Below are positions 19,130 through 27,686 of a DNA stretch of 64,000 nucleotides, in pieces (within the stretch, counting starts at the first letter, position 1; every line of letters starts with the position of its first letter). The stretch lies in the NCBI RefSeq assembly GCF_019740355.2, contig NZ_CP091819.1:2418001-2482000 (forward strand), in the 5' to 3' direction. This DNA comes from Paracrocinitomix mangrovi (GTDB lineage Bacteria; Bacteroidota; Bacteroidia; Flavobacteriales_D; Crocinitomicaceae). A program made the translations under genes and the position numbers. The notes beneath the pieces are model-generated. The model searched no databases and had not been told where the DNA came from. It saw only the letters and a program-made list of their open reading frames with translations.

Positions 19130-20098
19130 ATGGCAAGAATACTTACAGGTATACAAAGTACAGGAACTCCACACTTAGGAAACATACTTGGGGCTATATT
19201 ACCGGCCATAGAAATGGCAGAAGACGATAAAAATGATTCGTTTTTATTTATTGCAGATCTACACTCTTTGACGCAGATTAAAAATGCCGAAGAAATGAGA
19301 GAAAACACTTACAGTGTGGCTGCAACCTGGTTAGCTTGCGGATTAGATGTAAGTAAATCAACTTTTTATCGCCAAAGTGACCGACCTGAAACTGCTGAGT
19401 TAACCTGGTATTTGTCTTGCTTTTTCCCTTTTTCAAGATTAAATCTGGCGCATTCATTTAAGGATAAAGCAGATAGATTGGAAGATGTTAATGCCGGTCT
19501 ATTCTCTTATCCTATGCTGATGGCTGCAGATATTTTGTTGTATGATGCCGAATTTGTTCCGGTTGGAAAAGATCAGGAACAGCATCTTGAATTCACAAGA
19601 GACGTAGCCCGCAGAATGAATAATGAAATGGGTGAAATGTTTGTAATGCCTGAGGCCAGACACAATGAAAACACCATGAAAGTTCCAGGAACTGATGGTG
19701 AAAAAATGTCTAAGTCAAGAGGGAATTTCATCAACATCTTTTTACCTGAAAAGCAGTTAAAAAAACAAATCAACAGCATTGTTACCGATAGCTTAGAATT
19801 AGAAGAGCCTAAAGATCCGGATACTTGTAATGCATTTGCCATTTACGCCTTATTGGCCAGTGATGATCAAATTGCTGAAATGCGCAACAATTATACAGCC
19901 GGTGGATGGGGATATGGTCATACTAAAAAAGCTATTTTGGATTTGATCCTTGACAAATTTGGTCCTGCCAGAGAAAAGTACACTTACTACATGGAAAATA
20001 AAAGTGAGTTAGACAAGGTACTGAATGAAGGTGCAGCTAAGGCTAAAGTTATTGCGGATGACGTAATAAAAAGAGTTCGAGAAAAAGTAGGTTACTAA
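19130..20098 (+). CDS. trpS: Tryptophan--tRNA ligase
   Basis: The 322-residue product is a class I synthetase with the HIGH-like motif TPHLGNILGA near the N-terminus, the Trp/Tyr-type segment YPMLMAADILLYDA, VPVGKDQEQHLEFTRDVA, and the KMSKS loop GEKMSKSRGN. It charges tRNA-Trp. Length is typical for the bacterial enzyme. Divergent from plsC with a 45-bp gap that must hold both promoters. Confidence 0.96.
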   Translation: MARILTGIQSTGTPHLGNILGAILPAIEMAEDDKNDSFLFIADLHSLTQIKNAEEMRENTYSVAATWLACGLDVSKSTFYRQSDRPETAELTWYLSCFFPFSRLNLAHSFKDKADRLEDVNAGLFSYPMLMAADILLYDAEFVPVGKDQEQHLEFTRDVARRMNNEMGEMFVMPEARHNENTMKVPGTDGEKMSKSRGNFINIFLPEKQLKKQINSIVTDSLELEEPKDPDTCNAFAIYALLASDDQIAEMRNNYTAGGWGYGHTKKAILDLILDKFGPAREKYTYYMENKSELDKVLNEGAAKAKVIADDVIKRVREKVGY

Positions 20099-20236
20099 GT
20101 TTACCAGGCATTTTAATAGATTTTTGTTGCTTTTACTTAGGATACAAGAAGTGTCCTTTCAATTTAGCATGCCCAACTAAATAATGCTCCCAACTTTTTG
20201 ATGCTCAATGTCGTCATAACTGTACCCCAGAACATT

Positions 20237-20962
20237 ATGAAGCCACAAGTCAAAATTTTAATACTCCTTTTGATAAGTACATTAAGTGCTTGTGGATTCT
20301 ACAATTTTCAACGTCAAAAATTTACCAACTTAAAACCGTTGGATCCTGCTAAAGTTGAGTCAGTTGCTATTGATCAATACAATTATTTGCCTCCGGATAC
20401 TTTAATTGCGGACAGCATTAAGGACCTTTACATCAGAACGGAAAGGGGTTATTATTATGTGGATGGACCTGAATTTGACACCTTGCAAAAGATTATTTAT
20501 GGTTATGAAATTACACCCACTGACGAACCATTTAACAGAGAAAACATTGTTGTCATTAAAATTACCGAGCGCAATTTCAACCTAATTGATGCAGTAGACC
20601 TGGACCGAGTAGATGGGGTTTACATCAATGATGAAGTTATACCTAAAGAAGACGTTCAGCTATACGTTCCCATTAAAAGCGAATCTAAAAAAGCAGATTT
20701 AAAAAGGGTAGAGAAAGATAAAACAGCCAAAGGACTTCAAATCTCGGCTATTATTCTGGGCATTCTTTCTGTTGTTTCGTTTATCGTAATGATGCTCACC
20801 TACAATGCTTATCAAAACAGCAATAAATCAGGATGCATAAACGCCTTTTTCGCCGCAACAGTTTACGGTGTATTCCTCTTATATGCCTATGCTACAGGCA
20901 TCCTATTCCTCTTATTTTTAGCTACCTTTATCGGCTATTTAGTAGTTAAAAAAAGAAAGTAA
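20237..20962 (+). CDS. Putative lipoprotein with two C-terminal membrane segments
   Basis: From ATG 20237 the product is 241 residues with lipobox LSAC (Cys19) after a short hydrophobic signal. The central part (about 30-150) is a hydrophilic domain I do not recognise. Two hydrophobic segments follow after residue 165 (LQISAIILGILSVVSFIVMML and a second near the end, here cited in part). The longer frame from 20198 adds residues that spoil the signal peptide. The next gene starts 8 bp downstream, so they may be co-transcribed. Confidence 0.55.
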   Translation: MKPQVKILILLLISTLSACGFYNFQRQKFTNLKPLDPAKVESVAIDQYNYLPPDTLIADSIKDLYIRTERGYYYVDGPEFDTLQKIIYGYEITPTDEPFNRENIVVIKITERNFNLIDAVDLDRVDGVYINDEVIPKEDVQLYVPIKSESKKADLKRVEKDKTAKGLQISAIILGILSVVSFIVMMLTYNAYQNSNKSGCINAFFAATVYGVFLLYAYATGILFLLFLATFIGYLVVKKRK

Positions 20963-20970
20963 TCTGCCTA

Positions 20971-21546
20971 ATGGCTGAACATCATCATTACATCTTACAT
21001 AAACCATTTGGCTACATCAGTCAATTCATCTCCAATGCACCTAAAAGTCATAAACAAAAATTTTTAGGCGAATTGTATGACTTTGCAGAAGGCACCATGA
21101 GTATTGGCAGATTGGATCAAAAATCTGAAGGATTATTGTTGCTAAGTACAGATGGAAAACTAAGTGCCGAAATTACCGGTAGAGGTTATGAAAAGGAATA
21201 TTATGTTCAGTTAGATGGTTTAATTACTGAAGAAGCCATAGCTCAATTACAACAACCAATGACCATTAATGTTAATGGTGACATGATAAATGTTGCTCCG
21301 GCAAAAGCCAGAATAATTGAAGACCCCGGATTTGAAGAAAGAGAGCCTAAAGTTAGAGATGACAGACATGGCCCTACCAGCTGGGCTTCCATTATTATCA
21401 ATGAAGGCAAATACAGACAGGTACGCAAAATGTGTGCAGCTGTTAATTTTCCTGTTCTTAGATTGGTAAGAGTACGTATTGGAAAATTGGAGTTAGGGAA
21501 TTTAAAAAATGGAGAAGTGATTGAGGTAGATCAATTATTGGTTTAA
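20971..21546 (+). CDS. rluE: RsuA/RluB/E-family pseudouridine synthase
   Basis: The 191-residue enzyme has the family motif SIGRLDQKSEGLLLLSTDG with catalytic Asp49, then KEYYVQLDG and EGKYRQVRKMCAAVNFPVLRLVR (cited in parts). The missing S4 domain and short length fit RluE, which modifies one uridine in 23S rRNA, rather than RsuA or RluB. The exact target is inferred from length. Follows the lipoprotein gene closely. Confidence 0.85.
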   Translation: MAEHHHYILHKPFGYISQFISNAPKSHKQKFLGELYDFAEGTMSIGRLDQKSEGLLLLSTDGKLSAEITGRGYEKEYYVQLDGLITEEAIAQLQQPMTINVNGDMINVAPAKARIIEDPGFEEREPKVRDDRHGPTSWASIIINEGKYRQVRKMCAAVNFPVLRLVRVRIGKLELGNLKNGEVIEVDQLLV

Positions 21547-21603
21547 TCAAACAACTAACTTTATCATTCAACGTCTACAACTTACATTTCTTAAACCCAA
21601 AAC

Positions 21604-24600
21604 ATGAGAAAGATATTTGCATTATTAATTCTATCAATTACAAGCCTTAATTCTCAGGCACAATCATTTTCAGCCACAACAGATCCCAATTATCATCAGC
21701 CTGCTGGCGGACCCTGTGGTGAAGTTATTTGTAATGGCCTTTTTGCCATAATAATTGGAAATGGTACTCCACCTTATACCATCAGTGTATCTAACGGAAC
21801 AACATTTACAACAACTTATAATTATGTAACAATAGACAGTTTATGTGCAGGAACCTACAGTTATACTGTAACAGATGACATTGCGCAAACAGTTACAAAT
21901 AGCGTCACTATTGATCAAACAGTAGGAGCAATTGTTGGCGTTGACACTGTAATAGACGCTATATGTCCTGGCTCTCAAACAGGAATGATCTCGGTTATTC
22001 CATTAGCAGGAGAACCTCCTTTTTTATTTTCAATTGACAACTTCGCTACATCACAAAGCAGTGGAATTTTTGAACAACTTTTTTCAGGTGGTTATCAAGT
22101 AATGGTCAAAGATGGCAATGATTGTATAAATACGATATCTCTTGGAGTTCTTGATTCATTTCCTCCTATTAATTCAAATCCTTCAGTCCAAACTACCTGC
22201 AATAGTTGTAGTGGTCAAATTACTGTTAACTCATTTGGGGGAAGTCAACCTCATGTATATTCAATTGATCAGGGTTTCAACTTTCAGAGTTCAGATGTAT
22301 TTTCAAATTTATGCCCAAATACATATAACATTTTGGTCAAAGATTTAAATGGCTGTTTGTACATCACCAACGTAGTTGTAACAGAAACTTCTTCTCCATT
22401 AGCAATGTCATTGTCCTCAACAGATGGCAGCTGTGAAAATTTGTTAGATGGAGCTATCACAGCAACTGTCACCGGAGGAGCAGCTCCATATACCTATAGT
22501 ATGGACGGCGGACCACAACAAGCTTCACCTAATTTTCCAAATGTAAGTCCAGGGCTTCATGAAATTACCGCAATAGATGCCAATGGTTGTCAGATTATTG
22601 ACACTATAACTGTCAATTACATTTCTCCCTTTACCTTCATCTATGTATATAACAATCCCGCCAATTGTGGTTTGAATGATGGAGCTTTTGAAGTAGCTGC
22701 TGTAAGTGGAGTTGCGCCTTATGTTTATGATCTAAATGGCACTTTGCAAGTAAATAATGGTAATTTTTTAAATGTTCCCGCAGGTATACATCAAGTTTTT
22801 GTAACAGATGCCAATGGCTGTACAGATAGTTATTTTATAGCTGTCTCCAATAATAACGTCACAAGCCAAATAGATAATTTTTCGGATTCAAATTGCAACA
22901 ACTCATGTGATGGAACAGTTTCAGTGAGTGCTACAAGTGGAACCAGCCCTTTCACCTATTCTTTGGATTTAAATGGTACTCCGCAATCAAGTGGAACATT
23001 TACAGGATTATGTGCCGGACAACATTTTGTAACTGTTGAAGATGACAACGCTTGTATTACAATACAGGAAATAAATATCCAAGAACCCGATACTATTGAT
23101 TATAACCTAATTGTAACAGATCCTTTATGTTTTGGTGGAACTGATGGAACTGTTTCTTTTAACAATGTTAGTGGCGGTAATGGCGGACCTTACGGATATT
23201 CACTTAATTCGGGACCAATCCAATCATCCGGCACTTTTAACGGATTACCAGCCGGTAATTACACTGGTGAGATCCATGATATTGTTGGTTGTATAGCTTC
23301 AATCAATTTCACTATTAATGAACCAACACCCGTACTTTGTATCATTGATGAAACAAATCCACTTTGTTTTGGTGGAAACAATGGAGCTATTCAAGTTTAT
23401 GGTGATGGTGGAACACCTAACTATACTTATACAGTTAATGGTAACACTAATACAGGCGGATTCTTTCCATCTTTAACAGCAGGCAGCTACAATGTTTCAG
23501 TAACAGATGCTAATGGCTGTACTTGTATGTCAACAGTAAATATTACTGACCCACCTCAACTAACACTGAACGTTAACACAACTACCAACCCCATTTGTAA
23601 TGGAGATTTGAATGGATCAATTGAGTTGGTTGCAAGTGGTGGAACACCCTATTATTCCTATAGCGTTGAAGGACCGGGAACCGAATTTACAAGCGGTGAC
23701 TTCATATTTGTTGGGGACGGAACTTATACGGCAACTGTAACAGACATCAACGGTTGCACCACCTCCATTCCGGGAATCAGCATTATTGAACCTTCAGCAT
23801 TACAAATAGACACTACCAATATGGTAAACGCCAATTGTAACGGAGTTTGTACCGGAATAATTGATATCAGCATGAGTAGCGGAAGTTCGCTTTACACTAT
23901 TATAACTTCATCAGGTAATATTAGCTGGCAAAGTTTAATTGATTTTCAAATTGACTCTATTTGCGAAGGTGCACAAAGTATTTATGTAGCAGATGACAAC
24001 GGTTGCAAGGATACGGTTGATTTTGTAATGGGATCACTTAGCAACATTGCCATAGATACATCCAACTACATTTTACCTACTTGTAATGGATTTTGTGATG
24101 CCGCAATAATTGTTGATTTATCCAATGGAACAGCTCCATACACTGTTAATTCAAACAATGGAACAGCAAATAGCATTAGTGGAACGCAATTTTCAATTAA
24201 CGGCATTTGTCCTGGAGCTACAACTATTGTTGCAACAGATGACAATGGATGTATCATCAATTTTTCAATGAATGTAGCTGATCCTTTAGCCATTTCAACA
24301 AGTGTAAATACCACTGCCACACTTGTATGTAATGGAGATTGCAATGGAGAAGCAACTGTGGATATTAACAATGGAACTGCACCTTATACAGTAACAAGTT
24401 CAAGCGGAACAGTTTCAACTGTTAACAGTACGCAATTTTTAATCAGTGATTTGTGTGCCGGAACAATAAACATAGATGCGACAGATGCCAATGGTTGCAC
24501 ATTTGCCAATAGCATAACTTTGACAGAACCAACTGCTGTAGCCTTTTCATTGACTATGAATAATGAAGCGAGCTGCACAGCTTGTAATGACGGCTCGGCT

Positions 24601-25020
24601 CAATTGACCATTACAGGTGGAACAGCTCCATATACTGTTGATTGGTCAGATTTTGGATCAGCCACAACCGGTGATTCAGCTTCCGATTTAATGGGAGGTG
24701 ATGGAATTGTTTGTGTTACAGATGCTGAAGGATGCGAAGTTTGTGATAGTGTTCACATTGATTTTATAGATGATATTGGATGGAATGAATGGGAACAACA
24801 ACTGAATATTTATCCAAATCCGGCTAATGAAATTTTAAATATTGATGGATTGACAAAAAATTTCAGTGTGAAAATTTACAATGTGTTGGGAGAGCTTATT
24901 TGGCAAAATTCAGACAAAACTGCCTATATAATTAAGACAGAGCAGTGGTCAAGCGGAATTTATTCAGTAGAGATTGAAGTTCAGAATCAACTAATTAGAA
25001 AAAGAGTTGTGCTGAATTAA
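21604..25020 (+). CDS. SprB-repeat adhesin-like protein with T9SS sorting domain
   Basis: A 1138-residue secreted protein with a signal peptide (ends NSQAQ) and about a dozen SprB-type repeats of 75-90 residues. Each has a Cys near its start, G-G-x-x-P-Y-T-Y-S, G-x-F-x-x-L-x-x-G and ends V-T-D-x-N-G-C. The C-terminus is a T9SS type A domain (YPNPANEILN to RKRVVLN). SprB repeats occur in cell-surface gliding adhesins and other large surface proteins of Bacteroidota. Gliding is not proven by this gene alone. It sits directly upstream of tRNA-Asn. Confidence 0.88.
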   Translation: MRKIFALLILSITSLNSQAQSFSATTDPNYHQPAGGPCGEVICNGLFAIIIGNGTPPYTISVSNGTTFTTTYNYVTIDSLCAGTYSYTVTDDIAQTVTNSVTIDQTVGAIVGVDTVIDAICPGSQTGMISVIPLAGEPPFLFSIDNFATSQSSGIFEQLFSGGYQVMVKDGNDCINTISLGVLDSFPPINSNPSVQTTCNSCSGQITVNSFGGSQPHVYSIDQGFNFQSSDVFSNLCPNTYNILVKDLNGCLYITNVVVTETSSPLAMSLSSTDGSCENLLDGAITATVTGGAAPYTYSMDGGPQQASPNFPNVSPGLHEITAIDANGCQIIDTITVNYISPFTFIYVYNNPANCGLNDGAFEVAAVSGVAPYVYDLNGTLQVNNGNFLNVPAGIHQVFVTDANGCTDSYFIAVSNNNVTSQIDNFSDSNCNNSCDGTVSVSATSGTSPFTYSLDLNGTPQSSGTFTGLCAGQHFVTVEDDNACITIQEINIQEPDTIDYNLIVTDPLCFGGTDGTVSFNNVSGGNGGPYGYSLNSGPIQSSGTFNGLPAGNYTGEIHDIVGCIASINFTINEPTPVLCIIDETNPLCFGGNNGAIQVYGDGGTPNYTYTVNGNTNTGGFFPSLTAGSYNVSVTDANGCTCMSTVNITDPPQLTLNVNTTTNPICNGDLNGSIELVASGGTPYYSYSVEGPGTEFTSGDFIFVGDGTYTATVTDINGCTTSIPGISIIEPSALQIDTTNMVNANCNGVCTGIIDISMSSGSSLYTIITSSGNISWQSLIDFQIDSICEGAQSIYVADDNGCKDTVDFVMGSLSNIAIDTSNYILPTCNGFCDAAIIVDLSNGTAPYTVNSNNGTANSISGTQFSINGICPGATTIVATDDNGCIINFSMNVADPLAISTSVNTTATLVCNGDCNGEATVDINNGTAPYTVTSSSGTVSTVNSTQFLISDLCAGTINIDATDANGCTFANSITLTEPTAVAFSLTMNNEASCTACNDGSAQLTITGGTAPYTVDWSDFGSATTGDSASDLMGGDGIVCVTDAEGCEVCDSVHIDFIDDIGWNEWEQQLNIYPNPANEILNIDGLTKNFSVKIYNVLGELIWQNSDKTAYIIKTEQWSSGIYSVEIEVQNQLIRKRVVLN

Positions 25021-25038
25021 ATATTTTTTTTCTGAGTG

Positions 25039-25070
25039 TTTTGCTATTATTTATAAAAGATTTATATTTG
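25039..25070 (+). promoter_or_regulatory. Bacteroidota-type promoter of tRNA-Asn
   Basis: TTTTG (25039-25043) and TATATTTG (25063-25070) are separated by 19 bases, an exact fit to the Bacteroidota sigma-ABfr consensus TTTG-N19-TAnnTTTG, and lie 31 bases before the tRNA. Confidence 0.75.
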
Positions 25071-25100
25071 CGTCCGCTTTGATGAAAGCATCAAGCAAAT

Positions 25101-25174
25101 TCCTCCTTAGCTCAGCTGGTTAGAGCATCTGACTGTTAATCAGAGGGTCCTTGGTTCAAGTCCAAGAGGGGGAG
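25101..25174 (+). tRNA. tRNA-Asn (GTT)
   Basis: A complete cloverleaf is readable. The acceptor stem is TCCTCCT/AGGGGGA with one T-G pair. The anticodon stem-loop is TCTGA-CTGTTAA-TCAGA with anticodon GTT at 25135-25137, and the T-arm is CTTGG-TTCAAGT-CCAAG. The discriminator is G and CCA is not encoded. It is the landmark immediately left of the cassette array. Confidence 0.96.
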
Positions 25175-25179
25175 CGAGA

Positions 25180-25216
25180 GAAAGCCTCAGCATTAGCTGG
25201 GGCTTTTCGTTTTTAT
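25180..25216 (+). terminator. Terminator of tRNA-Asn
   Basis: AAGCCTCAGC and GCTGGGGCTT pair around ATTA, followed by TTCGTTTTT. It lies just after the tRNA. A degenerate copy of its 3' flank recurs at 25360-25384. Confidence 0.7.
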
Positions 25217-25222
25217 ATCGTT

Positions 25223-25267
25223 GCTCCTTGGTTCATCCCGATAGCTATCGGGACCAAGAGGGGGAGC
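25223..25267 (+). repeat. Duplicated tRNA-Asn 3' end interrupted by an 18-bp palindrome
   Basis: TCCTTGGTTCA (25225-25235) and CCAAGAGGGGGAGC (25254-25267) repeat the T-arm and acceptor end of the tRNA. Between them, where the tRNA has AGT, stands TCCCGATAGCTATCGGGA (25236-25253). Duplicated tRNA 3' ends usually mark site-specific integration into a tRNA gene, here possibly an old event. The gap 25,175-25,447 holds this element, two terminators and a direct repeat; I see no gene. Confidence 0.8.
25236..25253. repeat. 18-bp perfect palindrome TCCCGATAGCTATCGGGA
   Basis: Third perfect copy in the window, placed in the T-loop position of the duplicated tRNA end. The intact tRNA gives the empty version of the same site. 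Confidence 0.85.
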
Positions 25268-25271
25268 CCAG

Positions 25272-25310
25272 AAACTCAGTAACTACATAGTTGCTGAGTT
25301 TTTTTGTTTT
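25272..25310 (+). terminator. Rho-independent terminator
   Basis: AAACTCAGTAACT and AGTTGCTGAGTTT pair around ACAT, followed by TTTTTTTGTTTT. It lies between the duplicated tRNA end and the first cassette and would insulate the array from the tRNA promoter. Confidence 0.75.
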
Positions 25311-25407
25311 ATACATGATTCATTACTTATACATCATATATTCTGCATCCTTAGATCCTGGGCTTTTCGTTTTTATATAGTTGCAATTCAGTCAATGTGC
25401 TTTATTC

Positions 25408-25453
25408 CTTTTATATAGGGATAAAGTTTATTAACTTTATTTGTACGTTAGGG
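25408..25453 (+). repeat. S0: first array boundary, atypical short attC- or attI-like site
   Basis: GTTAGGG (25447-25453) is preceded by a perfect hairpin ATAAAGTT-TATT-AACTTTAT (25421-25440). No proper R'' box is seen; CCTTTTA lies at the expected place. It could be a worn attC or an attI-like site. Confidence 0.5.
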
Positions 25454-25470
25454 TGCATTAAGATTAGCAA

Positions 25471-25764
25471 ATGTCTACAAAGCATAAAGAGAAACTTGTA
25501 CTTCTACTGGAAAATCCATTAAATTCCGAAACCGACCATTTGGAAATATTGCATGATTTATATTTCGAATGGCGTGACGGATACGAATATCTAGAACCTG
25601 TTGCCAAGTATTACATAAACGGATTGGACGAATTACCTGGTTTAAAGGTCAAGAATTTATGGAATGAGGATAAGTTCAATGAATCTCGGAAGCCTTTTAC
25701 AGACAGTTATCCAGAGCTTCACGCTATTGTATTGGGTATCTTGCAAAAAGAAAACGCACCCTAA
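25471..25764 (+). CDS. Cassette 1 protein, unknown function
   Basis: A 97-residue acidic, soluble protein with aromatic-rich stretches (LYFEWRDGYEYLEPVAKYYING). No family recognised and no signal peptide. It starts 18 bases after boundary S0. Its stop codon TAA (25762-25764) is the TAA inside the R'' box CCCTAAC of site S1. The cassette start box GTTAGGG and its end box CCCTAAC are exact complements. Confidence 0.7.
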   Translation: MSTKHKEKLVLLLENPLNSETDHLEILHDLYFEWRDGYEYLEPVAKYYINGLDELPGLKVKNLWNEDKFNESRKPFTDSYPELHAIVLGILQKENAP

Positions 25765-25950
25765 CACAGTAAGCAAAGCTCACGTCCTACACTTTGTCCA
25801 CGCGCAAAAGCGCCCATTACTTGTACAAATCCGGGCAGCCATCTCACGGTCGGACAGCCAAAGTCCGGGGTTTTCTTGCCAGCGCACTTCGCACGTGTTT
25901 TGCACTTGCTGCGCAAGCAGCAAATCACTAGCTTTGCTCAAACGTTAGGC
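25759..25950 (+). repeat. S1: attC-like site, 192 bp
   Basis: R'' CCCTAAC, L'' AGCAAAGCT, L' AGCTTTGCT (a perfect complement of L'') and R' GTTAGGC (25944-25950). The central part belongs to the long family also seen in S8, S10, S11 and S12 (ATCCGGGCAGCC, CGGTCGGACAGCC, TCCGGGGTTTT). Confidence 0.85.
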
Positions 25951-25957
25951 TGAATTA

Positions 25958-26392
25958 GTGGATAAGCAGATAAAATATTTCAAATGGAATCCGGATCGAA
26001 TAGATTTGAATATTCACTTAGGACAAGAAATTCAACCATTAATTGAGTCAAAAATAGTATCTCAAGTCTCAGATGAGGATGATTACACCTATATTCTTCA
26101 GTCCAACAATAGCATAAAGGTTAGCACTGAGCAGGGTCTAATCACTCGAATTTCAATTTCGAACCAACCAAAAATGTCGTTTTTCAAAATTCTTAAACAA
26201 GAAATTTCAGTACCCTCTTCACAGGAACTTAAAACTTTGGAATTTGTGGTTAATGAACTTGGAAAGCAATTCGAATCAATGCCAGATCCACCTACAGAAA
26301 ATGGTCGACTTGTATTGCCGACTGGTGAAATTCTAATGCAAGTGTTCAGAGATTGGCAACCAATTGTCACTTTTATCATAAAGAAAAACTAA
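25958..26392 (+). CDS. Cassette 2 protein, unknown function
   Basis: A 144-residue soluble protein from GTG 25958, 8 bases after R' of S1; no better ATG exists. Its strand-rich N-terminal half (SNNSIKVSTEQGLITRISIS) and C-terminal ending (VFRDWQPIVTFIIKK) recall small immunity-type proteins, but I cannot name a family. The stop precedes R'' of S2 directly. Start box GTTAGGC and end box GCCTAAA agree except for one base. Confidence 0.6.
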   Translation: MDKQIKYFKWNPDRIDLNIHLGQEIQPLIESKIVSQVSDEDDYTYILQSNNSIKVSTEQGLITRISISNQPKMSFFKILKQEISVPSSQELKTLEFVVNELGKQFESMPDPPTENGRLVLPTGEILMQVFRDWQPIVTFIIKKN

Positions 26393-26479
26393 GCCTAAAA
26401 CAGTCCTAAAGCTTACGTCTGAAACTTGACCGCCGCACTTGCTCCTCAATAAATTGCTATTTTTACTCAAACGTTAGGT
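26393..26479 (+). repeat. S2: attC-like site, 87 bp
   Basis: R'' GCCTAAA, L'' CCTAAAGC, R' GTTAGGT (26473-26479). A short form with CCGCACTTGCTCCTCAATAAATTGCTA in the centre, of the same family as S13 and S25. Confidence 0.75.
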
Positions 26480-26491
26480 TTAATTGACGAT

Positions 26492-26995
26492 ATGACTGAA
26501 AAAAAAGATCTCTCTATTTACACTATTTGTATGGGCAACTTTGAAAGATCTGTCATATGGGATAAATGTGAAGCTAAGTTTTCGCGCATATTTAAAGAAC
26601 CAGAACTTTTTCCTCAAATCTTTGCAGAATTTCGAATTAATAACAACGAGGAAGAATTACCGATTTGTTGCTGTAAAATAGACGATAAAAACTGGAGCCT
26701 TTTAACAACTCGAAAACTGTTCACTTCTAAAGCTGGAATTATCAACATTATTGACATGGAAACTGCACAATTGGACAGTTACCGAAACCCTCATAATTTT
26801 AACGAACCCTATACTCTAGGACTACTAATAACTCATGACGGAAATGACCATGAGTTTTTCATTGAAAACGGATATTGTTGTCAAGTAATGGTTTCTGCCA
26901 TTCATGAAAGGTTAATTCTTCAAAAAAATTCAGAGGAGGAAAATCAACGGAAAATTAAAATGTTAATTCGGAGAGGGTTTCTAGAGGAAAACTAA
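26492..26995 (+). CDS. Cassette 3 protein, unknown function
   Basis: A 167-residue soluble protein with an unusual Cys triplet (ELPICCCKIDDKNW) and a second pair (NGYCCQVMV). It has no signal peptide and no family I recognise. It begins 13 bases after S2 with ATG 26492; its stop lies just before R'' of S3. Confidence 0.65.
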   Translation: MTEKKDLSIYTICMGNFERSVIWDKCEAKFSRIFKEPELFPQIFAEFRINNNEEELPICCCKIDDKNWSLLTTRKLFTSKAGIINIIDMETAQLDSYRNPHNFNEPYTLGLLITHDGNDHEFFIENGYCCQVMVSAIHERLILQKNSEEENQRKIKMLIRRGFLEEN

Positions 26996-26996
26996 A

Positions 26997-27103
26997 GCTA
27001 ATACAGTAGCTAAAGCTAAGCGTCCGCACTTCAAGACGGCATTCTACTTCAGCTTCGCTTCCGTAGAACAAGGTAAATGCCTAATTTTACCCAAACGTTA
27101 GGT
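26997..27103 (+). repeat. S3: attC-like site, 107 bp
   Basis: R'' AGCTAAT, L'' GCTAAAG, L' TTTTACC and R' GTTAGGT (27097-27103). The stem region holds the hairpin TTCTAC-TTCAGCTTCGCTTCC-GTAGAA, shared with S10 and S12. Confidence 0.8.
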
Positions 27104-27122
27104 GTCATTAATCCCAAATCCA

Positions 27123-27539
27123 ATGAAACTAATTAATTATTATGCAGCTGGAGCATTATTACCTGGACTTATAGGAGCAATAGTGATGTTGATAATTTCT
27201 TCTCAAATCAATTCTGACTACAAGAGCGAATGGCTTACAAAAGAATCAGCAATCGGAATGGACTTAATGATTTCATTTATATTTTCCATTGGTTATGCTA
27301 TTGCTGGACTTACATTATTTCTGAACAAATTTGAAAATGTTAGAAATAAACCTTTGACAAGTTTTCTTGCATGGAATTTACTCCCTTTTATTTGGGTTGG
27401 AATAACAGTTTATATGTTTGCTAGATCAGGGGCACTTCAAGAAATTGAAGTGAAAATTTACGTATCTGCATTAACAATTCCTTATGCAATCTGTTTCGTT
27501 TCTTCATACTTAGTTTTCAGGAAGAAAAACGCTACCTAA
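27123..27539 (+). CDS. Cassette 4 membrane protein, four predicted spans
   Basis: From ATG 27123 the product has 138 residues and four hydrophobic segments, starting AAGALLPGLIGAIVMLIISS and ending YAICFVSSYLVF, with a short Lys-rich tail. An upstream in-frame GTG at 27102 lies inside the R' box of S3 and is rejected. Its stop TAA is the TAA of the R'' box ACCTAAC of S4. Start box GTTAGGT and end box ACCTAAC are exact complements. No family recognised. Confidence 0.7.
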   Translation: MKLINYYAAGALLPGLIGAIVMLIISSQINSDYKSEWLTKESAIGMDLMISFIFSIGYAIAGLTLFLNKFENVRNKPLTSFLAWNLLPFIWVGITVYMFARSGALQEIEVKIYVSALTIPYAICFVSSYLVFRKKNAT

Positions 27540-27671
27540 CACAATAGGTAAAGCGCATGTCCTTCCCTTTTTTGCCAACTATCCCAACAGCTATCGGGAT
27601 CACACCCAATTCAACTACAATTTCATTTTCGTTGAACAAAGTAAATGCCTAACTTTAGTCAAGCGTTACAG
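27534..27671 (+). repeat. S4: attC-like site, 138 bp
   Basis: R'' ACCTAAC, L'' GGTAAAG, L' ACTTTAGTC, R' GTTACAG (27665-27671, non-canonical). The centre holds a degenerate palindrome TCCCAACAGCTATCGGGA (27582-27599) and the hairpin TTCAAC/GTTGAA. Confidence 0.8.
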
Positions 27672-27686
27672 CTAATTCCTTCAAGA

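Larger units (their letters stand above)
25199..25384. repeat. Direct repeat GGGCTTTTCGTTTTTATAT flanking the tRNA-end duplication
   Basis: GGGCTTTTCGTTTTTATAT followed by CGTTGC or AGTTGC occurs at 25199-25224 and again at 25360-25385, about 160 bp apart, around the duplicated tRNA end. This suggests a tandem duplication or successive insertions at the tRNA 3' flank. Confidence 0.7.

Noticed and set aside
25408-25453. A genuine attI site at S0
   Set aside because: attI sites are defined by a neighbouring intI gene and integrase-binding repeats; neither can be shown, so only an atypical boundary is claimed.
27645-27686. Longer start of the cassette 5 protein inside site S4
   Set aside because: The extension reads the L' and R' boxes of the site; ATG 27687 is the regular start position.
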